Positions 9,110 through 18,731 are shown, numbered from the stretch's first letter. The stretch: DNA of 64,000 bases from Nostoc sp. S13 (GCF_029379315.1 NZ_JAQYWQ010000007.1:1-64000); one strand, 5' to 3'. Notes: a model not told the origin generated them from the letters alone. Numbers and translations are program-made.

Positions 9110-9481
9110 ATGCCTAAATTTGACCCAGCGAAAATCAAAAAAGTATCATTCAGCCTTCCTTTTGGAATTGGTTTTGTAGAATGGGAAGTTGACCCAACGG
9201 AGCGTAAAGCCGCTTGGTCACTGTACGTTGAACTTGTAACTCGCATTGCAGTTCAGCCATTGGAAGTTGATAACGGACTTTTGCAAGAGGCTTTGACATC
9301 TCTGTACAACTTGTTCCCTGTAACCTGGCAAGTCCTTAAAGAGGGTGGGCCAGATGTCGGAGCATCCCATGATTCCGTACGTGGAATTGCGATCGCCTTT
9401 TGTTACCCTACTTCAAACTGTTATTTCAGAACTATGGCAGGAAAATCAAGCAGGACTCATAGACAAAACTGTACATCTTGA
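9110..9481 (+). pseudogene. Conserved hypothetical protein, 3' part apparently replaced
   Basis: The first 93 residues or so (starting MPKFDPAKIKKVSF, with VEWEVDPTERKAAWSLYVE) match from memory a hypothetical family common in Nostocales and usually longer than 123 residues. The family sequence stops right after a HIP1 site at 9389-9396. The remaining codons, rich in Cys/Ser/Thr/Arg, look like out-of-frame reading. Another frame after the break is open to 9493 and encodes an unrelated-looking peptide (VISELWQENQAGL). I infer a recombination or deletion joint that truncated the gene. Function is unknown; the truncated product might still be made. Confidence 0.55.
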
Positions 9482-9522
9482 TAGCATTGAGTGAAGTACC
9501 CGTCAGCAATGGAGCGAGGGCG

Positions 9523-10167
9523 ATGTACGCAACCGTCACACAACCACTGACTTTTGAAGAGTTTCTTGCCTGGGACGATGGTTCAGGCAGAGAGTTTGAG
9601 CTATTGGATGGGATTCCCGTGCCATTATCAGAACCAAATGCAAATCATGAGGATTTGATCGAGCGATTGTGTGCCTATTTAGAAAATCACTGCCAAGAAA
9701 ATGACCTGCCTTACATCTCGCGCCAGTCCAAGCAGGTTCGGCTCAAAACAGCAACAGGAGAAAAAGAAAAAAGCCGGAAAGCAGATATTGTCATATTTGC
9801 TAGACAAGAATGGCAGAGGATGAAAACTAGCTCTAGCTCTGCTGCTGCATATATTCCACCACCCGGAATCATTGAGGTCGTTAGCAACAACTGGAAGGAC
9901 GACTATCTGACAAAACTTGCTGAATATGTTCGCGTAGCGTCTCGTAGAGAGGAATTAGGCGTTTTCGAGTACATCATTGTGGACTATGCTGCTTTTGGTG
10001 GCATTCGGTTCATTGGCTCTCCCAAGCAGCCAACCATTACAATCTACCAACTTGAAGATGGAGAGTATTTACCCCCAAAGGTGTTTCGAGGGCAAGATCG
10101 AATTGATTTTAGATTGTTTCCGAACATTCCCTTAACGGCTGAACAGATTTTTGCAATGAGTCGCTGA
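9523..10167 (+). CDS. Uma2-family (DUF820) endonuclease-like protein with repeat insertion
   Basis: 214 residues from the ATG at 9523, which has a GGAGCGAGGG stretch just upstream; an in-frame TTG at 9478 is less likely. Uma2 proteins have a PD-(D/E)XK nuclease-like fold and are hugely expanded in cyanobacteria; their cellular role is mostly unknown. Visible family features are LTFEEFLAWDD, FELLDG, the core KADIVIF, IIEVVSNNW and EYIIVDY. Residues 136-143 (VRVASRRE) are encoded by a 24-nt dispersed repeat inserted in frame where relatives read AEY directly followed by an ELG-like turn. The gene is otherwise intact and stands alone. Confidence 0.85.
   Translation: MYATVTQPLTFEEFLAWDDGSGREFELLDGIPVPLSEPNANHEDLIERLCAYLENHCQENDLPYISRQSKQVRLKTATGEKEKSRKADIVIFARQEWQRMKTSSSSAAAYIPPPGIIEVVSNNWKDDYLTKLAEYVRVASRREELGVFEYIIVDYAAFGGIRFIGSPKQPTITIYQLEDGEYLPPKVFRGQDRIDFRLFPNIPLTAEQIFAMSR
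9928..9951. repeat. 24-nt small dispersed repeat inserted in frame in the Uma2 gene
   Basis: The sequence CGCGTAGCGTCTCGTAGAGA with short flanks is a dispersed repeat of Nostocales. The same core occurs inverted in non-coding DNA near 18702-18727 of this window. Here it adds exactly eight codons, keeping the frame open. Confidence 0.75.
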
Positions 10168-10414
10168 TTAGCATTTCTGTCTCAAATAATCTTAAAACCG
10201 CCAGTTTCACTTCTGGCGGCTCCACATTCTCTATTATTGGAATTTCTGGAGGACTTTCTGACATTGCTCAAATTCAGGCAACACTCTGAGCAGACGGCTT
10301 AATTAATGCTACTTCATCAGTCTTGTCATTAAAAGCTGCTGCCAATTCAGGACTGGTAAAAATAAAATCCCTATGACCTGCTATTAGTCAAGGTCTTAGG
10401 GATTTTTTGGCTTA
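10168..10414. other. Non-coding gap before tRNA-Arg
   Basis: About 250 bp between the Uma2 stop and the tRNA, with a short inverted repeat (CCGCCAGTTTCACTTCTGGCGG) near 10199-10220, a possible terminator of the Uma2 gene. No reading frame of note. Confidence 0.45.
10365..10406 (-). terminator. Rho-independent terminator of tRNA-Arg
   Basis: Inverted repeat of about 15 bp (AAATCCCTAAGACCT with AGGTCATAGGGATTT on the minus strand, one mismatch) followed by a T-rich run on the minus strand, immediately 3' of the tRNA. A T-run also follows on the plus strand, so it could work in both directions. Confidence 0.8.
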
Positions 10415-10488
10415 CGGGACTGGTGCGGCTCGAACGCACGACCTGACGCTTAGGAGGCGTCCGCTCTATCCAACTGAGCTACAACCCC
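10415..10488 (-). tRNA. tRNA-Arg (anticodon CCT)
   Basis: Reads on the minus strand as a 74-nt cloverleaf. The acceptor stem is GGGGTTG / CAGTCCC with two wobble pairs. The D arm contains AGTTGGATA, the anticodon stem is GACGC/GCGTC with loop CTCCTAA, and the T arm is GTGCG-TTCGAGC-CGCAC. The anticodon CCT decodes AGG arginine. The CCA end is not encoded. A hairpin terminator follows. Confidence 0.95.
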
Positions 10489-10521
10489 AATTACGAAGCA
10501 TATATAATTATAGCAGTACTT

Positions 10522-12254
<1,733 letters not shown>

Positions 12255-12418
12255 AGATGAGAAGCGGAATACATATCATTCGTAGGGGCACAGCAATGCT
12301 GTACCCCTACTGCGTGTTGCTTCAGACGGCGACACCATACTTTGAGTTAGATAATATCTACACTTGGGAATACTAAGTATAGGAAGATTTGCTGGTGATT
12401 TTTTAGTATTCCTAAATA

Positions 12419-12555
12419 GACTTATCCACAAATAAACCTCAAAATAGCTGAAACCCTTACATAGCTGGCTTTTTAGCTTATATAAAACAGGAACCTCTAA
12501 AACCCTCTCCAGAGCTAGGTTTCAGCCAAATAAAGTTCTCATTTCCGGATAAGTC
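12419..12555 (+). mobile_element. 137-bp TA-flanked MITE, copy 1
   Basis: Begins GACTTATCC and ends GGATAAGTC, flanked by TA dinucleotides at 12417-12418 and 12556-12557. Subterminal inverted repeats (AGCTGAAACCC / AGGTTTCAGC) add to the symmetry. Essentially identical copies lie at 25152-25288, 38737-38873 (inverted) and 56370-56506. The TA flanks point to an IS630/Tc1-mariner-type transposase acting in trans; none is present in this window. Confidence 0.92.
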
Positions 12556-12559
12556 TAAT

Positions 12560-12661
12560 ATGCAAGATTTAATATCTGTACGCACTCTCAAAGGGCATTC
12601 AAATAAGGTAATGTCTGTCGTCTTCAGTCCTGATGGGCAAACTTTAGCCAGTGATAGTTAA
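12560..12661 (+). pseudogene. WD40-repeat gene remnant
   Basis: A 33-codon open frame beginning two bases after the MITE's right-hand TA encodes one recognisable WD40 unit (LKGHSNKVMSVVFSPDGQ, then TLAS) and ends at a stop. It is far too short to form a propeller, so it is a leftover of a larger WD40 gene. Confidence 0.7.
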
Positions 12662-12970
12662 GCATAATCTATTCTTGATTTATTAAAAATTTAGATGATT
12701 TCAGTAAATTACTAGATTTTTTATCTATGTATGACCTGACAATTTAATAACATCTATCTTTGGAGGTACTCTTTCTTTTGATTAAGTATTAACTCCCTAG
12801 AGATAGAGCCACTTGCTGATCACAGAGGTTATACTGAAAACTCCCAACATCTGAGTAGCAAATAAAACTCAATATTTATCAGCAACATACATTTTTCGGC
12901 TGATTAAAACCTCTTGTTTTTACAAAGCTTTAGTTTGTCAATCTCGTATCGAGGAGTTAAATCAACAACT

Positions 12971-13660
12971 ATGCCTATTCCTACCAATCAAGGCGAAAGC
13001 GAAAACACTGAAGTCAAGAAAGAGACTTACACCGATAGTAATGGTAATATTCACACCAACCTGACACAAAGCACTGAAAGATCTAAAAACAACACACATG
13101 ATCCCAACTCTTACCAAAAAGGTTACGTACAAGGTCGAAATACTGAGCATATCAATCAGCAAGCTGATTTAGCCGAGCGCGACAATAACAATGCTAGTGG
13201 TGGTTTGCTGTTGGGTATTATCATTACTTCCCTGCTTGGTTTGGTTATAGGTGGGGTCTGGTACTTCAACCAGCAGAATAACGCACCGGTTAACAATATT
13301 GTGCCAGTCGCAGTTCCTGTACCGAGTAAGAGTAGTGCAACTCCTAGTGCATCTCCTCAACCACGAACGACAATCATCGAAAGAACCAGGGAAATACCTG
13401 TTGCTATTCCTGTTCCTGTTCCACAACAGCAGGTTACACCTCCATCTACACCTCGCCAACCGAATATTAACATTACTATTCCACCCCAGCAGCCTGCGGC
13501 AGAAAAAGCACCTGTAACCCAGCCAACCCCGAAAGCGGCACAAACTCCGACGACCAGTCCAACCAATACTCCGACTTCGGAGAACAAGGACGATACTTCT
13601 ACTAATAGTGTCGCTCCAGGTGCGAAAAGTGATACCTCTAAAACCACTCCACCTCAATGA
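12971..13660 (+). CDS. Proline/threonine-rich single-pass membrane protein, premature stop
   Basis: 229 residues from the ATG at 12971; upstream GAGGAG is a possible ribosome site, and the frame is open further upstream. Residues about 1-75 are polar and Asn/Gln/Thr-rich. One hydrophobic helix follows at about 77-98 (GGLLLGIIITSLLGLVIGG), then a Pro/Thr/Gln-rich tail (VPVAVPVP, IPVPVPQQQ) typical of an extended surface or periplasmic stalk. After the TGA at 13658-13660 the same frame stays open for 25 more Ser/Gly/Thr-rich codons to a TAA at 13736-13738, just before a strong terminator. The original protein was therefore probably 255 residues, and the TGA is recent or read through. Function is unknown. 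Confidence 0.7.
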   Translation: MPIPTNQGESENTEVKKETYTDSNGNIHTNLTQSTERSKNNTHDPNSYQKGYVQGRNTEHINQQADLAERDNNNASGGLLLGIIITSLLGLVIGGVWYFNQQNNAPVNNIVPVAVPVPSKSSATPSASPQPRTTIIERTREIPVAIPVPVPQQQVTPPSTPRQPNINITIPPQQPAAEKAPVTQPTPKAAQTPTTSPTNTPTSENKDDTSTNSVAPGAKSDTSKTTPPQ

Positions 13661-13756
13661 GTAGGTCAGTCAAACAGTACATCTAATAGCGGTTCTTCTA
13701 CCGCAGGTGATGCTACTACAGGCGATTCTGCTCAATAACAGCTTCTGAACTTTCAG

Positions 13757-13812
13757 CCCACTTGATAATGCTGGCATTAACGCCAACGTCTAACAAGTGG
13801 GACAATTTTTTT
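13757..13812 (+). terminator. Rho-independent terminator
   Basis: Perfect 8-bp stem CCCACTTG / CAAGTGGG (13757-13764 and 13794-13801) with inner pairing possible, followed by ACAATTTTTTT. It lies 19 bp after the TAA at 13738, supporting that TAA as the ancestral end of the upstream gene. Confidence 0.8.
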
Positions 13813-14199
13813 ATCAATATTTCTGAATTGTTGCGATGAATTAATGGTATTTAAGTTTAGTAAATATATGGTGTACCTGAATAAACATAGGCTAGATTAA
13901 GAGCAAGGTACAAACAGGTTAAAAGTTAAACAAAAACTTTCAAGTTAGAGCCTGTGCCTCCTGCTCTAATGTTCTTGCGCTCGCTCTGAAGTTGTGGCAT
14001 CCATTGAATGTATTTTTAGATTGAGTTCAATGAGTTGTTTTGGAGGAATGAGAACGCACAGCCAGAAAATGCCTGTCTAATTGAAATCTAAGGATGTGCA
14101 ATTCTGAGTATAGCGATGTCTACGACGGGTTACACCTACGCGAATGCTGTCCACCTTAATTAGTTGAGTTAGTTACTTCTGAATTCTCCAATCTTCAAG
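13813..14199. other. Non-coding DNA with repeat fragments
   Basis: No credible gene. Includes a small-repeat sequence (GCGATGTCTACGACGGG near 14114-14130) that recurs at about 18616-18632. Confidence 0.5.
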
Positions 14200-14248
14200 A
14201 AACCGCCGCAAGCTGTTGATATTTATCCATCGCAGCTTCCGGCGGTTT
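14200..14248 (-). terminator. Long hairpin at the end of the metallophosphoesterase gene
   Basis: Arms AAACCGCCGCAAGCTG (14200-14215) and CAGCTTCCGGCGGTTT (14233-14248) pair with a single mismatch. It lies 33 bp beyond the stop of the minus-strand gene at 14281 and between convergent genes. There is no long T-run, so the termination role is probable rather than certain. Confidence 0.6.
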
Positions 14249-14280
14249 CTGCGTTGAGTTAATTAAAAAGTTCAGAATTG

Positions 14281-15135
14281 TTAATGACTAATTAAGGTAA
14301 TCACAGTTACTTCTGGCGGACAAAATAGGCGTCCTGGTTTATAAGTTCCTAAACCCCGATTGACATATAGTTGATTTTTTTCCACCTTGTGAAACCCTTG
14401 CGCCCACTCCCAATATCGCACTACTTTAGAACAGTCTCCCAGGAAAAATGTTACCCAACGCCGTAATTTTTTGGGAATTTGTTTGAGTAGCTTTTTATAA
14501 TAGAGTACTAAAGGCCCAATCCCCGGAATTACGATGTGACCACCGTGGGTATGACCAGATAGTTGCAAATCTACGCGCCATTGTTGCAATATCTTAGCTG
14601 TATCTGGGTTATGGGATAAAACGATGCGGGGTGTAGCCGAGTCTAGTTGATTCATGACTGGTGCGGGGTGGAATTCCCGTGACCAATAATCAGCTAGTCC
14701 TACTAGTGGTAATTCTTTTCCTAGTGGATAGGCGATTTCATTCCAAAGCACATGCACCCCAATGCTAGTTAACGCCTGGGTAACTTCTGCTTTTGAGTGG
14801 CTGTAATAGATATCGTGATTACCAAGTACGGCGTAGATACCATAGCGACTTTGCAGATGTTTGAGTCGAAGCACCAATTGGTGAATTGGCGTGGGATCGT
14901 CAGTTACGTAGTCACCAGTTAATAGAATTAAATCTGGTTCAGCTTCGTTAGTAAGTGCGATCGCTTTTTCTAACATATCTTCTGATAGCCGCAAACCATC
15001 GTAGTGAAAATCTGACAACTGCACTAGCGTTGTACCTTGTAAAGATGCTGGAAGTTCCGCAATCTTAACCCTGATTTTATCTACTCTTAAATGTCCTGTA
15101 AACAACCAATGCATAACGCAACCGATACTCCTCAT
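14281..15135 (-). CDS. Calcineurin-like metallophosphoesterase (YkuE type), copy 2
   Basis: 284 residues. It carries the dimetal phosphoesterase signature: LSDFHYDG, LILLTGDYV, LGNHDIYY, SHNPD and LSGHTHGGH. The YkuE-like group includes membrane-associated lipid or nucleotide pyrophosphatases; the substrate cannot be told here. A short amphipathic/hydrophobic N-terminus (MHWLFTGHLRV) may anchor it. The gene at 15282 upstream on the same strand encodes a protein that is clearly a tandem duplicate, about three quarters identical by eye. The two may be cotranscribed across a 146-bp gap. The second Gly-His-Thr-His motif reads GGHIV here and GGQIV in the other copy. Confidence 0.88.
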   Translation of the reverse strand: MRSIGCVMHWLFTGHLRVDKIRVKIAELPASLQGTTLVQLSDFHYDGLRLSEDMLEKAIALTNEAEPDLILLTGDYVTDDPTPIHQLVLRLKHLQSRYGIYAVLGNHDIYYSHSKAEVTQALTSIGVHVLWNEIAYPLGKELPLVGLADYWSREFHPAPVMNQLDSATPRIVLSHNPDTAKILQQWRVDLQLSGHTHGGHIVIPGIGPLVLYYKKLLKQIPKKLRRWVTFFLGDCSKVVRYWEWAQGFHKVEKNQLYVNRGLGTYKPGRLFCPPEVTVITLISH

Positions 15136-15281
15136 ACCAGCGCTTACAGCTTACCAAAAATCAAAATGTAACTTGAGAAACTGCAATAATTTATGTCATA
15201 TACTCCAGATATAATTAACTAATTGATTTATTTGAAATAGCTGAATTTAGTTATGGGGTTTTTCTTATACTTCCTGTCTTC

Positions 15282-16133
15282 TCATTCACCTTGTAGGGTG
15301 ATTATAGTAACTTCTGGGCGGCAAAATAAGCGTCCTGGGAGGTAAGTTCCCAAACCACGGTTGACATATAGCTGATTTTTTCCTAGTCGATGGAAACCCT
15401 GTGCCCATTCCCAATGGCTGACTACAGAAACATTTATTTGCAAAAATGGGACTAGACGCCGCACTTTTCTGGGTATTTTTTTTACAAGCTTTTCGTAAAA
15501 GAACGCCGCAGGGCCAATTCCCGGAATCACGATTTGCCCACCGTGAGTATGACCCGATAATTGTAAATCGACTCGCCAGGATTGTAATATTTCCGCACTA
15601 TCTGGGTTGTGGGATAAAACGATGCAGGGTGTGTTGGGGTTTAGCTGGTTCATGACTGGTGCGGGGTGGAATTCTCGTGACCAACTATCCGCCAGTCCAA
15701 CGAGTGGCAATTCTTTTCCTAGTGGATAGGCAATTTCGTTCCAAAGGACGTGAATCCCAATGCTAGTAAGGGCATCTGTAATTTCTGCTTTTGCGTGTCT
15801 GTAATATATATCGTGATTGCCAAGAACAGCATATATACCACTGCGACTTTGCAGATGTTTGAGTCGAAGTACCAGTTGGTGAATCGGTGTCGGCTCATCA
15901 GTTACGTAGTCACCAGTTAATAGAATTAAATCTGGTTCAGCTTCGTTAGTAACTGCGATCGTTTTTTCTAACATGTCTTCCGACAGCCGCAAACCATCGT
16001 AGTGAAAATCTGACAGCTGCACCAGTTTCTTACCTTGTAACGATGCAGGCAATCCTGCAATGTTAACCGTCAATTTCTCTATACTCAACGGCCCAGATAA
16101 TAACCAATGCATAAGACGTTCAATAAAGCTCAA
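15282..16133 (-). CDS. Calcineurin-like metallophosphoesterase (YkuE type), copy 1
   Basis: 283 residues with the full metal-binding set: LSDFHYDG near residue 40, LTGDYV, LGNHDIYY near 105, LSHNPD and LSGHTHGGQ. It is a tandem paralogue of the gene at 14281. Divergence is greatest in the C-terminal basic region between the GHTHGG motif and QLYVNRGLGTY, suggesting either different membrane contact or relaxed constraint. This copy has the canonical GHTHGGQ motif. The substrate is unknown. No other operon partner is seen, and upstream (16134-16415) is AT-rich promoter DNA. Confidence 0.88.
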   Translation of the reverse strand: MSFIERLMHWLLSGPLSIEKLTVNIAGLPASLQGKKLVQLSDFHYDGLRLSEDMLEKTIAVTNEAEPDLILLTGDYVTDEPTPIHQLVLRLKHLQSRSGIYAVLGNHDIYYRHAKAEITDALTSIGIHVLWNEIAYPLGKELPLVGLADSWSREFHPAPVMNQLNPNTPCIVLSHNPDSAEILQSWRVDLQLSGHTHGGQIVIPGIGPAAFFYEKLVKKIPRKVRRLVPFLQINVSVVSHWEWAQGFHRLGKNQLYVNRGLGTYLPGRLFCRPEVTIITLQGE

Positions 16134-16415
16134 TCATAGCGCTTACAGCTTAACTGAACATTGTCAGATTGTGTGTACCGACCAGTGCAACTTATTGAAA
16201 ATTTTATAAAACTTCTAGATTTTAGTGTATTTATACTTATTTAAATCAGACGTAACTTTGCAGTTAATTTATCTTAGAGTATGGTGCATTTCTTTGAAAG
16301 AGGAGAATAGTGATTCATGTTACGTATATAAATCAACTATACGGACAGGGTTTATTTTGATAAAGTATACTGTATTACATACTATCTCATTGAAGCAAAA
16401 CACTTAAAGTTGTTT

Positions 16416-17582
16416 ATGTCATCACCATTAGAGCCACAATTCAGCGAGGATTTTACCCACTTTGAGCAGCACGTAGCAAAACTGCTCCATAAAGCAGATT
16501 GGACAGTTGAAACTGCAAAGACCAATCAACCTGGCTATGATCTAGTGGTCAAAAAAGGAAACCTAGTTGGTGTTGTTCAGGTTAAATGGTTAAAAGGTAA
16601 CGTAACAGCGCCGCAGCTTTTAAAGTTTGCTGACTTTTTAGATTCTGACGAAGGCAAAAAATTTAATTTTGGTTGGTTCATAACCACAAAAGGATTTGGT
16701 GGCCCAGCATTGGCATTAATCAGAACCTGGCGTAAAGATACTAAAGTTCGCTGTGGGATTGCCCATGAAAATAAGCTGGTTGCGATTGATGGCAGTTTCG
16801 ACGATAAGGACGGATATAATCGGAATCCTAACGGAGAAACTATGCCAAAAAAAGTTTATTTTGGAGTTTTTACCTGTAAAGGCGGAGTAGGAAAAACAAC
16901 TGTAGCAGGGCATTTAGCAGGAGCATTAGCGCTGCAAGGATTTAATGTGGCACTTGTGGACTTAGACCCAGAACAAAATCTGCAAAAATTAGTAGGTGAT
17001 GGTGTTTTTGTTCCCAATCCTAAAGGGGTAGGTACAACTATTCAAGTGTTTGATGGAAAGGATTGGAATGAAGATGCTGCCCGTGACTGTCAAATCGTAA
17101 TTTGCGATTGCTCACCAGCACTAGAACGTAATCCCTCAGAGCTAGTTAAGCGATTAGATTATTGTATTATCCCAACTACCTTCAACCCACTGGGAATAAG
17201 CAAACATGGTAAAGTTATTCAATCAACTGTTGTAGATATACGTAAAGTCAATAATGAAGCTCATTTATTTGTGCTAGTTAACAATTTTAAAGATCCTGGA
17301 ATTAAGCGTTTAAGGCTTTTAAAAGAAGTGTATTCTAATGCTTATAAGGAAATTAGCAAGATAGATAATAAATTTCATTGTATAGATCCAGAAGAAGTTT
17401 GTATTCGGGCTAGCGACCTCCTTTATTACTGGGGTATACATATACTCGAAAACCCAGAAAATCCTGCCAGTAGATTAGCGTTTGATCTGGTTGGCGGAAG
17501 ATGCTACCCGCGTGAAGATTTTATCAACTTAGCAGATTACATTGAAAGAAAAGCTGGTATAGGAATTCTTAGAGCTAATTAA
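16416..17582 (+). CDS. Mrr-like restriction-endonuclease domain fused to a ParA/MinD-type ATPase
   Basis: 388 residues from the ATG at 16416; a TTG two codons earlier is also possible. Residues 1-125 look like an Mrr/restriction-endonuclease-like domain: FEQHVAKLL with Glu17, then GYDLVV with Asp42, then VVQVKW with Gln55 and Lys57, fitting the E...D...QxK active-site pattern. After a linker, residues 147-388 form a ParA/MinD ATPase: deviant Walker [10 protein letters not shown] with signature Lys155 and Lys160, switch VALVDLDPEQ, and Walker B IVICDCSPAL. ParA proteins dimerise on ATP and bind DNA or membranes; Mrr domains cut or bind modified DNA. The fusion suggests an ATP-gated nuclease, perhaps in defence or plasmid control. 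It has no ParB partner and no operon neighbour. Confidence 0.82.
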   Translation: MSSPLEPQFSEDFTHFEQHVAKLLHKADWTVETAKTNQPGYDLVVKKGNLVGVVQVKWLKGNVTAPQLLKFADFLDSDEGKKFNFGWFITTKGFGGPALALIRTWRKDTKVRCGIAHENKLVAIDGSFDDKDGYNRNPNGETMPKKVYFGVFTCKGGVGKTTVAGHLAGALALQGFNVALVDLDPEQNLQKLVGDGVFVPNPKGVGTTIQVFDGKDWNEDAARDCQIVICDCSPALERNPSELVKRLDYCIIPTTFNPLGISKHGKVIQSTVVDIRKVNNEAHLFVLVNNFKDPGIKRLRLLKEVYSNAYKEISKIDNKFHCIDPEEVCIRASDLLYYWGIHILENPENPASRLAFDLVGGRCYPREDFINLADYIERKAGIGILRAN

Positions 17583-17750
17583 GACTCTTAATAAAATTCA
17601 TAATCGGGGGCGATCGCTAATTTCCCTATAAAATTTTTAGTAATATCTGTGCTAACATTGAGGGCTTCTCTGAGACTTTTCAAATATTCTCTAAGCCGTA
17701 ACACGCCCTAATGGCGCTAATTTTGACTATTCTGTTGCAAAATAATCAAA

Positions 17751-17790
17751 AAAAATAACACCTACCTGCAATTAAGGTGGCGTTATTTTT
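17751..17790. terminator. Bidirectional hairpin terminator
   Basis: AAAATAACACC...GGTGGCGTTATTTT forms a stem with A-rich and T-rich flanks on both sides, between the end of the Mrr-ParA gene (+) and the end of the small membrane-protein gene (-). It suits both convergent genes. Confidence 0.65.
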
Positions 17791-17865
17791 TTTATTTAAT
17801 TGACAGTTAAAAATAGTTCGATAAACCTGTTAAATCTTTCTCGTTAATTCACCGCGATCTTATTA

Positions 17866-18138
17866 CTATACAGCACTGCGGTTGGTTAATAAATTCCACA
17901 CGAAAACTGCAATAATTGCACCAAGAACTGCTAGCGCAATACCAGGAATGCTAAGAGTAGGAGCTGCTAGAGCTAAGGTTCGTGTAGTGAAGAATACACC
18001 TAAACTCCCGCCAACAAAAGCACCGATGATTCCTAGCAAGATTGTTCCCAGAATTCCGCCGCCTTGATGACCTGGGTAGATAGCTTTTGCGATCGCACCA
18101 GCAATTAGACCTAAAACAATCCAAGCAAGAATATTCAT
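17866..18138 (-). CDS. GlsB/YeaQ/YmgE family (transglycosylase-associated) small membrane protein
   Basis: 90 residues. Very hydrophobic, with about three membrane helices (1-20, 28-50, 62-83) and the family hallmarks GLIAGAIAKAIYPG and GGGILGTILLGIIGAFVGG. This family is widespread, often stress-induced, and of unclear molecular function; the transglycosylase label is historical. The start ATG at 18138 gives the expected N-terminus MNILAWIVLG. It stands alone. Confidence 0.88.
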   Translation of the reverse strand: MNILAWIVLGLIAGAIAKAIYPGHQGGGILGTILLGIIGAFVGGSLGVFFTTRTLALAAPTLSIPGIALAVLGAIIAVFVWNLLTNRSAV

Positions 18139-18731
18139 TGTTCTTAATTCGGTAAACGTTTTTCACTCACAAATATATATTAGCAATCTTAATCTTTTGA
18201 TTCCATCTATCATCAGAATTAATTATTTATATCCATAAGGAATAGTTTTATCGATCCTAAGTTTTTTAATACATAACCTAATTGAAGTAGATAATCAATT
18301 AAACCAATTGGCAATTCGCAATACTTCTTTACCAGAGGCTGCGCCAACGGCTGCGCTCAGTACAAGTTCGCAATTACGTTTTGTGACGGGGATTTTAATT
18401 AGGCGTTCAATTCCTGCTGCCACAAGAAGCAGGGGAATTAAACTGAACATACTTTGTTAAAAAAAGCTCCTAGTAGGTCTTTAACTAGGGGCTTATCAAA
18501 CTATTGCTTGGTAATTGCAGTATATGCCTTTTAATTAGCTCTCTCCTCTACTAGAAGAATTAAGCTGAGTTTTCAAAGACTGTCTCTAAAGTAATGTAAA
18601 GGAAGCAAAATCAGGCGATATCTACGACGGGTGTAGTTGTAGCAACTTTTTTACCAGCATTTCCCACTTGGACATCGCCAGGATACCTGTCACATCGCAT
18701 TTATTCTCTACGAGACGCTACGCGAACATTT
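18139..18731. other. Non-coding region with dispersed repeats
   Basis: About 590 bp without a gene. Holds the 94-bp hairpin repeat (18367-18460), a short inverted repeat with T-run (CCTAGTAGG...near 18470-18495), and an inverted small repeat (TCTCTACGAGACGCTACGCGAA near 18705-18727) of the same family that is inserted in the Uma2 gene. Confidence 0.6.
18367..18460 (+). repeat. 94-bp dispersed hairpin repeat, copy A
   Basis: Nearly identical to 51404-51497 (two differences seen). Its centre forms a hairpin (AATTCCTGCT...AGCAGGGGAATT). Both differences between the copies fall in the stem and preserve pairing as G-T wobbles. No coding potential. Confidence 0.88.

Larger units (their letters stand above)
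12255..12970. other. Repeat-rich gap with palindrome, MITE and WD40 remnant
   Basis: Contains a 29-bp near-perfect palindrome (12282-12310, GTAGGGG...CCCCTAC), the 137-bp MITE at 12419-12555 and a WD40 fragment at 12560-12661. The final 300 bp are AT-rich and probably hold the promoter for the gene at 12971. Confidence 0.7.

Noticed and set aside
13169-13657. 162-residue minus-strand frame
   Set aside because: Antisense to the proline-rich membrane-protein gene; Arg/Cys/Trp-rich composition typical of a shadow frame.
16225-16407. 60-residue plus-strand protein
   Set aside because: No ribosome site or recognisable feature; AT-rich promoter region of the Mrr-ParA gene.
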